Source: Phycisphaerales bacterium (lineage in GTDB: Bacteria; Planctomycetota; Phycisphaerae; Sedimentisphaerales; Anaerobacaceae). From it: 64,000 bases of DNA. The notes beneath the pieces are model-generated. The model saw only the letters and a program-made list of their open reading frames with translations, had not been told where the DNA came from and searched no databases. This document shows, in pieces, positions 8,761-17,800 of this stretch. Position numbers and translations under genes: made by a program. The stretch lies in the NCBI GenBank assembly GCA_020352215.1, contig CP070675.1, positions 4,878,554 to 4,942,553 on the forward strand, given 5' to 3'. Each line of letters starts with the position of its first letter. Within the stretch, counting starts at the first letter, position 1.

Positions 8761-9870
8761 ATGCACAGGATAATTGCAGACAGGGCGAATAGGATCGACG
8801 CAAGTGGTATCCGAAAGGTATTCGAATTGGCGGCGAAGTTGAATGATCCGGTGGATTTTTCGATAGGCCAGCCCGACTTCGACGTGCCGGACGATCTCAA
8901 GGATGCCGCGAGATGGGCAATCAAGATCGGACATAACAAATACTCCCAAACGGCGGGCGACGCCATCCTAAAAGAACACATCGAGGAAAAGGTAAGAGCC
9001 GAGTTCGGCTGGGCCAAGCCGGCGGTGTTGGTTACCAGCGGCGTGAGCGGCGGGCTGTTGCTGGCGTTTCTGTCCTTGGTTGATCCCGGCGACGAGGTGA
9101 TCATCCCCGATCCCTACTTTGTGATCTACAAGCATATCATCAACATGGTTGGGGGAAAGTGCGTATTCGTTGACAGCTATCCCGCATTCGATCTGCCGGT
9201 AGCGAAAATCGCACAGGCGATCACAGACAAAACCAAGATGATTATTCTCAACTCGCCCTGCAATCCTACCGGTGTGGTCTATCCGGAGGAACAGGTGGCG
9301 GAGTTGGCCAAGGTGGCGGAGCAAAGAGAAGTCCTCGTTATGACCGACGAGATATACGAGCGGTTCTGCTACGACGGCCCGTGTCCGAGCATAGCAAAGT
9401 ACTATGAAAAGAGTCTCTTGCTGCGGGGCTTTAGCAAGAGCCATGCGATGACCGGCTGGCGATTGGGTTATGTGGCGGCCCACGAATCTCTGCGGCCTGT
9501 TGTCGAGGCGATGACCAAGATACAGCAATACACATTCGTCTGCGCACCGACACCTTTTCAGGACGCTGCGATAGCTGCCCTTGATTACGAGGTCAGTGAC
9601 CTGGTCGAGCAGTACAGGGCAAAGAGGAACCTTGTATATGAGGGGCTGAAAGAAAAATTCGAGCTGGTCAGGCCCGGCGGGGCGTTCTATGCGTTCGTCA
9701 AAGCGCCGGGCGGATCAGGGACACAATTCGTGCAAAAGGCGATCGAGAACAACGTGCTTGTCATACCGGGCAATGTCTTTAGCGAGAAGGACACGCACTT
9801 CCGGATAAGCTACGCAACCAGTGATGAGAAAATCCGGCAGGGGGTGGAGATTCTGCGCGATCTCTGCTGA
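8761..9870 (+). CDS. Class I/II pyridoxal-phosphate aminotransferase
   Basis: The 369-residue protein is a fold-type I aminotransferase. The substrate-binding opening FSIGQPDFDVP is at residues ~32-42, NSPCNPTG at ~161-168 contacts PLP, TDEIYERF holds the PLP aspartate, and GFSKSHAMTGWRLGY contains the Schiff-base lysine. Family members transfer amino groups between aspartate, alanine, kynurenine or similar amino acids and 2-oxoglutarate. The exact donor cannot be read. It lies 134 bases before the DUF47-PiT pair, with no obvious functional link. The chosen ATG has no strong ribosome site, but the conserved fold starts soon after it. Confidence 0.9.
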   Translation: MHRIIADRANRIDASGIRKVFELAAKLNDPVDFSIGQPDFDVPDDLKDAARWAIKIGHNKYSQTAGDAILKEHIEEKVRAEFGWAKPAVLVTSGVSGGLLLAFLSLVDPGDEVIIPDPYFVIYKHIINMVGGKCVFVDSYPAFDLPVAKIAQAITDKTKMIILNSPCNPTGVVYPEEQVAELAKVAEQREVLVMTDEIYERFCYDGPCPSIAKYYEKSLLLRGFSKSHAMTGWRLGYVAAHESLRPVVEAMTKIQQYTFVCAPTPFQDAAIAALDYEVSDLVEQYRAKRNLVYEGLKEKFELVRPGGAFYAFVKAPGGSGTQFVQKAIENNVLVIPGNVFSEKDTHFRISYATSDEKIRQGVEILRDLC

Positions 9871-10004
9871 CTGCGGGCATGTCCAAATCGCATTTTGCAT
9901 CGGTGTGACAGGAACCTTCTTGACTGTTCAGAGAAAACCGGCTAAAACTGCCGCGCGCGAACATAAGGTTTTTGGCTTTTTCAGTGACTCTGAAGGAGAG
10001 AACG

Positions 10005-10679
10005 ATGGGAGTCTTGGACAGATTCTTTGCTCCGTCGCCGTTCGTTAAGTTGCACGAGCACGCCAAAAAGGTGCATGAGTGCGTTGAACTTCTGCGTCCC
10101 TTGACACAAGCGCTGCTGGCCGAAGACTATGGAAAGATAGAGCAATTGCACAACCAGATGTCCAAGACCGAGCACGAGGCGGACGAAATCAAAACGGATC
10201 TGCGGGACAAGCTCGCGAAGCTGTACTTTCTCTCGGTCGGGCAGCATGAATTAAGTCGGTTCCTGGCCTATCAGGATGATGTAGCAGATGCGGCGGAGGA
10301 CTTTGCCGTCGTGCTGCTGCTGCGCAAGACGAAAATCCCAACGGAACTGCAAGCCGACTTTCTGGCCTTTGTTGAGCAGGTCATCGCCGTCAGCGAGCAC
10401 CTGCTGGGCCTGGAGGGAGAGCTTTCGAATCTTGCAGAGGCGGCCTTTACCGGCGAGGAAGCCGAGAATGTACTCTTAGGCATTGCGAAAATTGGAGAGG
10501 AAGAATGGAACGCTGACCGTCTTGGGAGGAAATTCGCCCGGCATTTCTACAGCATGGAGGACAAGCTGGACCCTATCACCGTCTTCTTCTTCGATAAGTA
10601 CTGCAACAGGCTAAGTGCAGTAGCCAACAATGCCGAGAAAACCGCCAAGTACCTGCGTCTGATCGTTCGCAAGAAATAG
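10005..10679 (+). CDS. DUF47/PhoU-like accessory protein of a phosphate transporter
   Basis: From the ATG at 10005 (AAGGAGAGAACG upstream) the product is 224 residues, beginning MGVLDRFFAPSPFVKLHEHA. It is a helical PhoU-related protein of the TIGR00153/DUF47 family, with the paired motif pattern HEADEIKTDLRDKL and YQDDVADAAEDFA, where acidic residues and histidines suggest metal binding. DUF47 genes are typically paired with PiT-type permeases and thought to modulate them. Here the PiT gene follows after 30 bases, consistent with an operon. An upstream in-frame start at 9972 lacks a ribosome site. Confidence 0.85.
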   Translation: MGVLDRFFAPSPFVKLHEHAKKVHECVELLRPLTQALLAEDYGKIEQLHNQMSKTEHEADEIKTDLRDKLAKLYFLSVGQHELSRFLAYQDDVADAAEDFAVVLLLRKTKIPTELQADFLAFVEQVIAVSEHLLGLEGELSNLAEAAFTGEEAENVLLGIAKIGEEEWNADRLGRKFARHFYSMEDKLDPITVFFFDKYCNRLSAVANNAEKTAKYLRLIVRKK

Positions 10680-10709
10680 TCCGGCCTCGACCGAAGGAAC
10701 ACTGTCTGC

Positions 10710-11954
10710 ATGGAGATCATTCTTGTTGTAGCAATCGTGGTTGGCTTCTACATGGCGTGGAATATCGGCGCCAATGATGTGGCCAACTCGATGGCGTGCG
10801 CGGTCGGATCGAAGGCCTTGACAGTCTTCTGGGCGGTATTTCTGGCTGCTGTCTGCAATTTTTGTGGGGCTGTACTCGTTGGCAGCCACGTTACCGATAC
10901 GGTTCGGAAAGGCATAGTAGACACACAGGCCTTCACGCACGATCCCCGTATGCTTGCCCACGGGATGCTATGCGCCTTATTGGCCGCAGCGGTCTGCCTA
11001 AATCTAGCTTCAGCTTTGTCTATGCCGGTTTCCACTACTCACGCTATAGTCGGAGCCGTAGTGGGCTTTGGAGTCCTGCAGGGTGGCGCGGGGCACATCC
11101 ACTGGATGAAGCTTGGTCAGATCGTTGCCAGTTGGTTCATCTCGCCTGTCTCCGGGGGGATCATGGGTTTTGCCATATTCAAGCTGATCTCACGTCACAT
11201 TCTGTCCGCTGAGAAACCGGCGCTAGCGGCACGAAAAGGTCTGCCGATCTGTGTTTTCTTCACCGTTGCTGTTATGATTCTTGCCACGATTTATAAGGGC
11301 TTGAAGAACTTACATCTCGATCTTGGGGCCCCGCATGCCATTGCCTTGAGTATTCTGGGAGGGCTTATCGCCGCAGGGATTTCGGCCCTGTTCACCAAGA
11401 GAAATCACAACTGGAACTGTGAATTACCCCTGGACAGGCAGCTCATGCAGGTGGAGAAGACTTTTGGGGTGCTCGTGATCATCACCTCCTGCACAGTTGC
11501 CTTCGGGCACGGGGCCAACGATGTGGCGAACGCCATCGGCCCACTCGCGGCCATAGCTGAAATTGTCAAGACTAACGCAATCCCCGGCAAAGTTGCTGTT
11601 GACACACGGTTCTTGGTTCTAGGGGGCTTTGGTATTGCGATCGGCCTTAGCACGTTCGGCTATCGGGTCATGCGCTTGGTCGGGACTAAGGTGACTGAGA
11701 TTACGCCCTCACGAGGTGCCGCTGCCAACATAGGCGGCATGGTAACTGTCTTGGCATGCTCGAAGATGGGCCTGCCAATATCAACTACCCACACACTGGT
11801 GGGGGCAATTTTGGGGGTGGGATTGGCCCGCGGCATCACTGCTATCGACCGCAAGGTAGTCGGTTCTATCTTCACTTCCTGGATCGCCACGGTCCCAATG
11901 GCTGCGGGATTAGCCGTCCTGTTCTATCTGATAGGGGACCGGCTGTTCTGGTAA
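10710..11954 (+). CDS. PiT-family inorganic phosphate transporter
   Basis: The 414-residue polytopic protein carries the duplicated PiT signature: GANDVANSMA near residue 23 and GANDVANAIGPLAAI near residue 270. Matching SMPVSTTHAIVGAVVGFG and GLPISTTHTLVGAI motifs occur in each half. Known members are low-affinity, cation- or proton-coupled phosphate (metal-phosphate) symporters. The DUF47 protein immediately upstream is its usual partner. The length fits the family. Confidence 0.93.
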   Translation: MEIILVVAIVVGFYMAWNIGANDVANSMACAVGSKALTVFWAVFLAAVCNFCGAVLVGSHVTDTVRKGIVDTQAFTHDPRMLAHGMLCALLAAAVCLNLASALSMPVSTTHAIVGAVVGFGVLQGGAGHIHWMKLGQIVASWFISPVSGGIMGFAIFKLISRHILSAEKPALAARKGLPICVFFTVAVMILATIYKGLKNLHLDLGAPHAIALSILGGLIAAGISALFTKRNHNWNCELPLDRQLMQVEKTFGVLVIITSCTVAFGHGANDVANAIGPLAAIAEIVKTNAIPGKVAVDTRFLVLGGFGIAIGLSTFGYRVMRLVGTKVTEITPSRGAAANIGGMVTVLACSKMGLPISTTHTLVGAILGVGLARGITAIDRKVVGSIFTSWIATVPMAAGLAVLFYLIGDRLFW

Positions 11955-12045
11955 ACCGGGGGGATGATGGTCTCGGCTGATGATTCCCGGCCGGGTATGG
12001 AGAGACCCTCCTGTCGCATTTCCCGGCAATCGCATCAGATATCTC

Positions 12046-12074
12046 TTGACCGCGAGAGCAGAAACCTATAGAAT
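12046..12074 (+). promoter_or_regulatory. Putative promoter of the Na/Pi cotransporter gene
   Basis: TTGACC (12046-12051) and TAGAAT (12069-12074) are 17 bases apart. They lie ~95 bases before the ATG at 12170, so the gene may be transcribed independently of the PiT pair. Confidence 0.5.
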
Positions 12075-12169
12075 CCCACGACTTCTTGCTGGCGTACTGG
12101 GGTTATTGTCCAGATTCATCCCGTAATGCTGCTCGTCAAGATTCACGAGCATTTGTACAAGGAATCAGC

Positions 12170-13867
12170 ATGGTCAAAGACATGATCTTCGGGACGGTAG
12201 GGGGGTTGGGACTCTTTCTTTTCGGCATGGGGATGATGTCCGATGGCCTGAAGAAGGCAGCCGGCCAGAAGCTCAAGAACATCCTCGGTTCACTGACCAA
12301 GCACCGCCTCATTGCGGTGTTGGTCGGGGCGGGTGTAACTTGTCTGATTCAGTCGAGCTCTGCGACCACCGTCATGACCGTGGGATTTGTCAATGCCGGG
12401 TTGCTTAGCCTCAGACAGGCTCTCTGTGTGGTCCTTGGAGCGAATGTGGGCACCACATTTACCGCCTGGCTCGTATCCATCTTCGGGGTCTTCAAGATAA
12501 CCAATTATGTCCTCCCGATGGTGGGAGTTGGGTTCCTCCTAAGTGTTCTGGGCAGAACGAAAAAACAGAAGACTGCCGGGGAGATATTACTGGGCTTCGG
12601 TGTGCTGTTTCTCGGCATCCATTTTATGAAGGAAGGATTTGGCGGTATCAGGGGCAACACCCAGGTCCAGGATGCCTTGATCTGGCTTGGGCGTAATCCC
12701 CTGTTGGCTGTACTTGCCGGCACCCTCATTACGATGCTGCTGCAGAGCAGCTCGGCTTCGATCGCCATGATTCAAATGCTTGCCCTGCAGGGGGCTTTTG
12801 GAACAGACTGGGATGTCGTGCTCCGTGTGACAATACCATACATCCTCGGCGACAATATCGGGACGACGATAACAGCACAGATCGCCGCCCTTAGGGCATC
12901 GCGGAACGCAAAACGTGCGGCGCTGGGCCATACCTTGTTCAATGTCGCGGGGGTGTTGTACATACTACCTCTTGTGTGGATTGGGTGGTTCGCGAGTCTG
13001 GTCGAGTTCATCACCCCGGTGAGATTGTCGCAAGGCACAATAATGTTCCACATTGCCGTCGCACATAGCACGTTCAACATCTTCAACACGCTTGTCATTC
13101 TGCCCGTGATCGGGGCTCTTGAGGCGGTGGTTATGAAGATTCTGCCGGTAACCCGTCAGGAGCTGGAACGGAAGCCGATGACCCTGGAAAAGCATCTTCT
13201 TGCGACGCCGACGATCGCTCTTGAGCAGGCAAGACACGAAATTGTCCGTATGGCGGAAACGGCCAAGGAGGCCGTGATGAATGCCATTGAAGGGATTCTG
13301 GCCGATCACGTAGCGAGGCTAAGTCAGGCCCGAAGGCTCGAAGACATCACCGATACATTTCAGTACGAAATCACATCGTATCTATCCGAGCTTTCGAGTA
13401 AGGAATTGTCTAACGGCGTTTCAACGGAACTTCCCGTGCTTCTTCACACAGTCAACGACCTGGAGAGAATTGGTGATCATGCCGTGAACATTGTTGAGAT
13501 TGCGGAGCGCAAGCTCGAGCATAAACAGTCTTTCAGCGATTGGGCCCGAGGCGAGGCCGAGCAACTGAAGGGGGAGATAGAGCAGATGTTCGACCGAGTG
13601 GTCACTGCGCTCGATCGTGACGATATCGAACACGCAACATCTGCCCTTGGCAATGAGAGTAGTCTGAACATAATGCAGATAGACTTCCGGCGAAACCACG
13701 TGAAGCGGATGACGGACGGGATATGCTCGCCGGAGATCGGCTTGATATTCATCGACTTGGTTGACAACGTCGAGAAGATCGGAGACCACCTCACAAACAT
13801 CGCACAGGCAATAATAGGCGGCCTGCAATGGACAGAAGTGGAACCGAAAACTTTGTCAGAAGCGTAG
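12170..13867 (+). CDS. Na/Pi cotransporter family protein with C-terminal PhoU-like domain
   Basis: From the ATG at 12170 (AAGGAA before it) the protein has 565 residues. The N-terminal two thirds are membrane-embedded and contain the inverted-repeat signatures of the NptA/PNaS family: QSSSATTVMTVGFVNAG in the first half and QSSSASIAMIQMLALQG in the second. Residues ~355-560 form a soluble helical PhoU-like domain (DITDTFQYEITSYL, LVDNVEKIGDHLTNIA). The family exports or imports phosphate driven by sodium. With PiT upstream, the cell has two types of phosphate permease side by side. A longer in-frame start at 12086 is less likely. Confidence 0.9.
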   Translation: MVKDMIFGTVGGLGLFLFGMGMMSDGLKKAAGQKLKNILGSLTKHRLIAVLVGAGVTCLIQSSSATTVMTVGFVNAGLLSLRQALCVVLGANVGTTFTAWLVSIFGVFKITNYVLPMVGVGFLLSVLGRTKKQKTAGEILLGFGVLFLGIHFMKEGFGGIRGNTQVQDALIWLGRNPLLAVLAGTLITMLLQSSSASIAMIQMLALQGAFGTDWDVVLRVTIPYILGDNIGTTITAQIAALRASRNAKRAALGHTLFNVAGVLYILPLVWIGWFASLVEFITPVRLSQGTIMFHIAVAHSTFNIFNTLVILPVIGALEAVVMKILPVTRQELERKPMTLEKHLLATPTIALEQARHEIVRMAETAKEAVMNAIEGILADHVARLSQARRLEDITDTFQYEITSYLSELSSKELSNGVSTELPVLLHTVNDLERIGDHAVNIVEIAERKLEHKQSFSDWARGEAEQLKGEIEQMFDRVVTALDRDDIEHATSALGNESSLNIMQIDFRRNHVKRMTDGICSPEIGLIFIDLVDNVEKIGDHLTNIAQAIIGGLQWTEVEPKTLSEA

Positions 13868-13910
13868 TTGGACATTGCCAAGCTGGCTCCAAAGGTGTAA
13901 AATCACTTGT

Positions 13911-15449
13911 ATGAAGATGGCACTCCGGACAATTCCAGCTGTTTTGCTGTCCGTATTCTTGCTTTGTGGCCCGGCCGGCGCAGCCGAGCCCAACGCTGTG
14001 GGCGAGTACCGCCCGACAGCGAAAGCGGCGGTAATCATCTGTGAGGGCGACGTTGACGACGGGCTGTATGAGTCGATCAAGCGCAGGAGCGAAACTGCGC
14101 TGGGGCAGGATATTGAGTATTTGATCTACGAGATCGACACGTTTGGGGGGGGGCTTTTTGCGGCCTATGAGATATCGGATTACTTCCTGCACGAGATAAA
14201 TGCCAAGGCCAATACGGTCGCATACATCTCGAAGAAGGCGATATCAGCGGGGGCCCTTATAAGCGTTGCGTGCGAAGATATAATAATGAAGGAGAAGACG
14301 CGAATCGGCGATTGTGCACCGATGGTGATTGGGGGGAAATTAGAGGGGGTAGAGCGGGAGAAGATCGAAACGGATACGCGGACGGCGTTCGAGACCAGTG
14401 CCGAACACAACGGCTACCCCGAGGTGCTGCTCAAGGCAATGGTCACCCAGCAGATCGAGGTCTACAGGATCAAGAACGTCGAGACCGGTGGATACGAGTT
14501 CTTTGAGGGCGACCGTCTGCCGAAGGACGCGAACGGTTATGACCTTGAGAACAAGGAGCTGATCGTCAGTAGCGACGAGCTTCTGACGCTGACGGCGTCG
14601 GATGCGGTTGAATATGGGGTGGCGAGGGCACAGGTCAAAGACCGGCAAGGGGTTCTTGACTTCCTGGCCGAACGAGATGGCGTCACCTTCACCGGTGAGC
14701 CGATAGTGCTGCGGACCGTTTGGTCTGAGGAAATGGTGCGATGGCTCAACTCGCCTGCGGTGATGGCGGTACTTGTTATGATTGCAATGCTTGGGGTGTA
14801 TATCGAATTCAGCACCCCGGGGGTAGGGCTGCCAGGCTTGGCGGCGGTGATTTGCTTTGCGATCATCGTGGGTAGCAAGCACCTCGTGGGGTTGGCCAAC
14901 TGGGTGGAGGTCGCCCTGTTTGTCGTGGGCATACTCCTGCTGCTGATCGAATTTATGGTGCTGCCCGGCTTTGGCATAGCAGGTACTCTGGGGATATTGT
15001 TCATGGTGGCCGGTCTGTTCGGGATGCTTATCGAGAACACCCCCGACCAGCTGCCCTGGCCGCGTTCGTCGTTCGAGTGGCAGGTGTTCCTTGACGGCGT
15101 GTTGGGATTGTTCTTCGGCTTCATTGGATTTGTCGTGTTAGCGGCGGTTCTCAACAAGTATCTGCCCAGACTGCAGTTTCTCAGTGGGCTCATACTCGTG
15201 CCGGCCGTCGCCGGCCGGGGTGCCGCGCGACCGATCAGTATGACGGCCCCGCCGGAAAAAGAACCCGTGGCAATACGGATCGGTCACATCGGCGAAGTGA
15301 CATCACCGCTCAGGCCCGTCGGTAAGGCACAATTCGGCGACGCGATAGTCGACGTGGTTGCGACAGCCGAGTTTCTCGAAAGAGGCGCCAAAGTCGAAGT
15401 GATCGAGATACATGGCAACAGAGTTGTCGTCAAGGCTGTGGAAAGCTGA
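13911..15449 (+). CDS. NfeD-type membrane serine protease (long form)
   Basis: The 512-residue protein starts with a signal peptide (~1-24, ending AGAAEP). A ClpP/SppA-like protease domain follows (~36-230), with YEIDTFGGGLFAAYEI and the nucleophile motif ISAGALIS (Ser112). Then come four or five membrane spans (~270-430) and a C-terminal NfeD beta-barrel (IGHIGEVTSPLRPVGKAQFG). Long NfeD proteins are encoded next to stomatins or flotillins and are thought to process or organise them; here floA lies two genes downstream. The ATG at 13911 is preferred because it places the signal peptide at the N-terminus. The ribosome site is weak, and 13917 is an alternative. Confidence 0.9.
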   Translation: MKMALRTIPAVLLSVFLLCGPAGAAEPNAVGEYRPTAKAAVIICEGDVDDGLYESIKRRSETALGQDIEYLIYEIDTFGGGLFAAYEISDYFLHEINAKANTVAYISKKAISAGALISVACEDIIMKEKTRIGDCAPMVIGGKLEGVEREKIETDTRTAFETSAEHNGYPEVLLKAMVTQQIEVYRIKNVETGGYEFFEGDRLPKDANGYDLENKELIVSSDELLTLTASDAVEYGVARAQVKDRQGVLDFLAERDGVTFTGEPIVLRTVWSEEMVRWLNSPAVMAVLVMIAMLGVYIEFSTPGVGLPGLAAVICFAIIVGSKHLVGLANWVEVALFVVGILLLLIEFMVLPGFGIAGTLGILFMVAGLFGMLIENTPDQLPWPRSSFEWQVFLDGVLGLFFGFIGFVVLAAVLNKYLPRLQFLSGLILVPAVAGRGAARPISMTAPPEKEPVAIRIGHIGEVTSPLRPVGKAQFGDAIVDVVATAEFLERGAKVEVIEIHGNRVVVKAVES

Positions 15450-15494
15450 GATTCGGCTTGCACGGACCTGGGACCAGGCTGAAGGAGTAACCTG

Positions 15495-15989
15495 ATGGGT
15501 TGGTGGCTTGTCTTTGCTGTTTTCCTTTTTCTCGCGTGTGCCGCCCTCATAATTGCTGAGGTATTCGTGCCAAGTGGCGGCCTCATAAGTATTTGTGCGC
15601 TAGCCTGTCTGGCGGGGGGGATAGTGATCTTTTTCCAGCACAGCACTGTTGCAGGCTGGATAGGCGTTGGGGTCGCAGCCGTGATGATCCCGAGCGTTCT
15701 GGTAATCGCCTACAAGATATTCCCTAAGACCAGGTTTGGCAAAAGCGTCACGCTTACGCCGCCGGAGCGCCAGGCTGGTGACGCCGTCCCCGACACGTCC
15801 GAGCTTAAGGAACTGCTTGGTCAGGTCGGTGTAGTCCTCACACCGCTCAGGCCCGTGGGAATGTGCGATTTTTCGGGACAGAGAGTTGAGTGTGTGGCCG
15901 AAAGCGGGTATGTTGATAAAGACGAGAAGGTAAGAGTAATCGATGTCGAGAGCACGCAGGTAACCGTTCGCACGGTTGAAGAAAGCTAA
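15495..15989 (+). CDS. NfeD family protein (short form)
   Basis: The 164-residue protein has two or three membrane spans (~1-75, starting MGWWLVFAVFLFLACAALII), then an NfeD soluble beta-barrel (~105-164, LLGQVGVVLTPLRPVGMCDF). It has no protease domain. It follows the long NfeD gene by 45 bases with AAGGAG before the ATG, and floA follows after 15 bases. The long/short pair before a flotillin is the known arrangement in many bacteria. The paralogous motifs GEVTSPLRPVG and GVVLTPLRPVG show the two genes share the C-terminal domain. Confidence 0.9.
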   Translation: MGWWLVFAVFLFLACAALIIAEVFVPSGGLISICALACLAGGIVIFFQHSTVAGWIGVGVAAVMIPSVLVIAYKIFPKTRFGKSVTLTPPERQAGDAVPDTSELKELLGQVGVVLTPLRPVGMCDFSGQRVECVAESGYVDKDEKVRVIDVESTQVTVRTVEES

Positions 15990-16004
15990 TGAAAGGGCGC
16001 TAAC

Positions 16005-17018
16005 ATGTACAACCTAACAGAAACAATCGTGGCGGCGGGGAACGCTGTAAATACTGTCGGGATGGCCCTTCTGGTCATTCTTTTACTTGTAGTGCTGGTA
16101 TTCTTCCTGCTGTTTCTAAAGTTCTTCAGATTGTGGCTCCAGGCCAGGCTGTCCCGCGCGGACGTGAAATTCTCCGAGCTGATCGGAATGTGGCTGCGGA
16201 AGGTGGATACCCGAACGATAGTCCTGAGCAAGATTACTGCGGTCCAGGCGGGCCTGACCCTGACTACGCGGGATTTGGAGAGCCATTACCTGGCAGGGGG
16301 GCGGGTGCCGAACGTTGTACGGGCGCTTATTGCCGCCAATAGGGCCAATATCGAGCTGTCTTTGCAGACGGCGACGGCGATCGATCTGGCCGGCCGTGAC
16401 ATACTCGAGGCCGTTCAGACAAGCGTGAATCCGAGGGTGATTGACTGCCCTGATCCGGAGAAAAGCAGAGGCACAGTGGATGCAGTTGCGCAGGACGGTA
16501 TTCAATTAAGGGCCAAGGCCCGCGTCACAGTCAGGGCGAATATCGAAAGACTAATCGGTGGCGCGACGGAAGAGACAATTATCGCTCGTGTGGGTGAGGG
16601 TATCGTCACCACCATAGGTAGCGCAATAACGTACAAATCCGTGTTGGAGAACCCGGACGACATTTCCAAGTCTGTTCTCACAAAAGGGCTTGATGCAGGA
16701 ACTGCGTTCGAGATTCTGTCCATCGACATCGCCGACGTAGACGTGGGTGATAACATCGGCGCGCAGCTTCAGGCCAAGCAGGCTGAGGCTGACATGCGGC
16801 GGGCAAAGGCGGAGGCCGAGAAACGCCGGGCCATGGCGGTTGCCCGCGAGCAGGAAATGCGAGCCCTTGTAGTCGAAAACGAGTCAAAGGTGCCCCTGGC
16901 CATGGCCGAGGCCTTTAGGCAGGGCAACCTCGGGATCATGGACTATTATCGTATCAAGAACGTCGGTGCCGATACCGATATGAGACAGTCCATCGCCAAG
17001 CCTAAGCCCAAGGAGTAG
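16005..17018 (+). CDS. floA: Flotillin-like protein FloA
   Basis: The 337-residue protein has one N-terminal membrane segment (~22-45, [20 protein letters not shown]) and then the UPF0365/FloA core with [18 protein letters not shown] and [18 protein letters not shown]. An Ala/Glu-rich coiled region (~255-300) follows. FloA scaffolds membrane microdomains and influences envelope enzymes and membrane fluidity. The length and the NfeD neighbours fit. AAAGGG is six bases before the ATG, and the next gene starts 11 bases after the stop. Confidence 0.95.
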   Translation: MYNLTETIVAAGNAVNTVGMALLVILLLVVLVFFLLFLKFFRLWLQARLSRADVKFSELIGMWLRKVDTRTIVLSKITAVQAGLTLTTRDLESHYLAGGRVPNVVRALIAANRANIELSLQTATAIDLAGRDILEAVQTSVNPRVIDCPDPEKSRGTVDAVAQDGIQLRAKARVTVRANIERLIGGATEETIIARVGEGIVTTIGSAITYKSVLENPDDISKSVLTKGLDAGTAFEILSIDIADVDVGDNIGAQLQAKQAEADMRRAKAEAEKRRAMAVAREQEMRALVVENESKVPLAMAEAFRQGNLGIMDYYRIKNVGADTDMRQSIAKPKPKE

Positions 17019-17029
17019 AGTCAAACAGT

Positions 17030-17650
17030 ATGTACAACATTATCGCACAGATTGTCCTGGCCCGGCGCAGCAATGATTCCGGTAGCTGGATGAACATCCT
17101 CATTGTTGTGATAATGGCCGCCTTCTGGATAATTGGCGGCATCGTCAAATCCAGGCAGAAGCAGTCCGCGGGCCAAGAGAAGCAACCTCCACGCACGCCC
17201 ACGCCTCAGCCCCCCGCACCCGCTAGGGCGGCACCGATGCAGTCCCCCAGGCCGACTCAGCCTCGCCCTGCCACAACTACCGCAGGCGCGCGGCCTCGCA
17301 CCTCAGTGCAACGACCTGCTGCTCGACGCACTCCTCCAAGGTCGCTCCGCGCACAGCCTGGGCCCCCCATTCCACAGATGGCACAGCCTGAGCAACCAAC
17401 ATCCACGCCCCCGCCTCAGATGCCCGACGTCGGCGCCGAGCAGATTCCGCATCTGGACCGCAAACTCCTCAGTGATCTCGAAACCAAGCCTGTTACGCTC
17501 ACCCCAAAAGCCCCCACGCCCGAACGGCTGGTCGAACCCCTGGTCCATCTCGCCAACGCAGCCGAACTGAGGACTGCGATTCTCCACTACGAGGTATTCG
17601 GCAAGCCGCTCGCGCTGCGAGGCCCTTCCGAACATCTCATCGGACAATAA
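17030..17650 (+). CDS. Proline-rich single-span membrane protein, last gene of the flotillin operon
   Basis: The 206-residue protein has one hydrophobic segment (~21-40, MNILIVVIMAAFWIIGGIVK). A long Pro/Ala/Arg/Gln/Thr-rich cytoplasmic linker (~45-135) leads to a short C-terminal helical element, LRTAILHYEVFGKPLALR, near residues 180-200. I recall a similar C-terminal patch in other Phycisphaerae hypothetical proteins, but no function. The AGGAG that would serve its ATG lies inside the end of floA, so translation is probably coupled. Its operon position suggests a partner or client of the flotillin assembly; this is inference. Confidence 0.75.
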   Translation: MYNIIAQIVLARRSNDSGSWMNILIVVIMAAFWIIGGIVKSRQKQSAGQEKQPPRTPTPQPPAPARAAPMQSPRPTQPRPATTTAGARPRTSVQRPAARRTPPRSLRAQPGPPIPQMAQPEQPTSTPPPQMPDVGAEQIPHLDRKLLSDLETKPVTLTPKAPTPERLVEPLVHLANAAELRTAILHYEVFGKPLALRGPSEHLIGQ

Positions 17651-17800
17651 GGCCCGTCCGAGTCTCGTCCCGCGTATCGAGTGCGACTGCACATACACTG
17701 ATACCCTACGTCCTATAAGATATGTTATGTTTCATTCGGCTCTATTCTGCACGAGGCGTGCGACATTCGAGGATTGCTCGCGTTCAGGTGGGTTGTCCCG

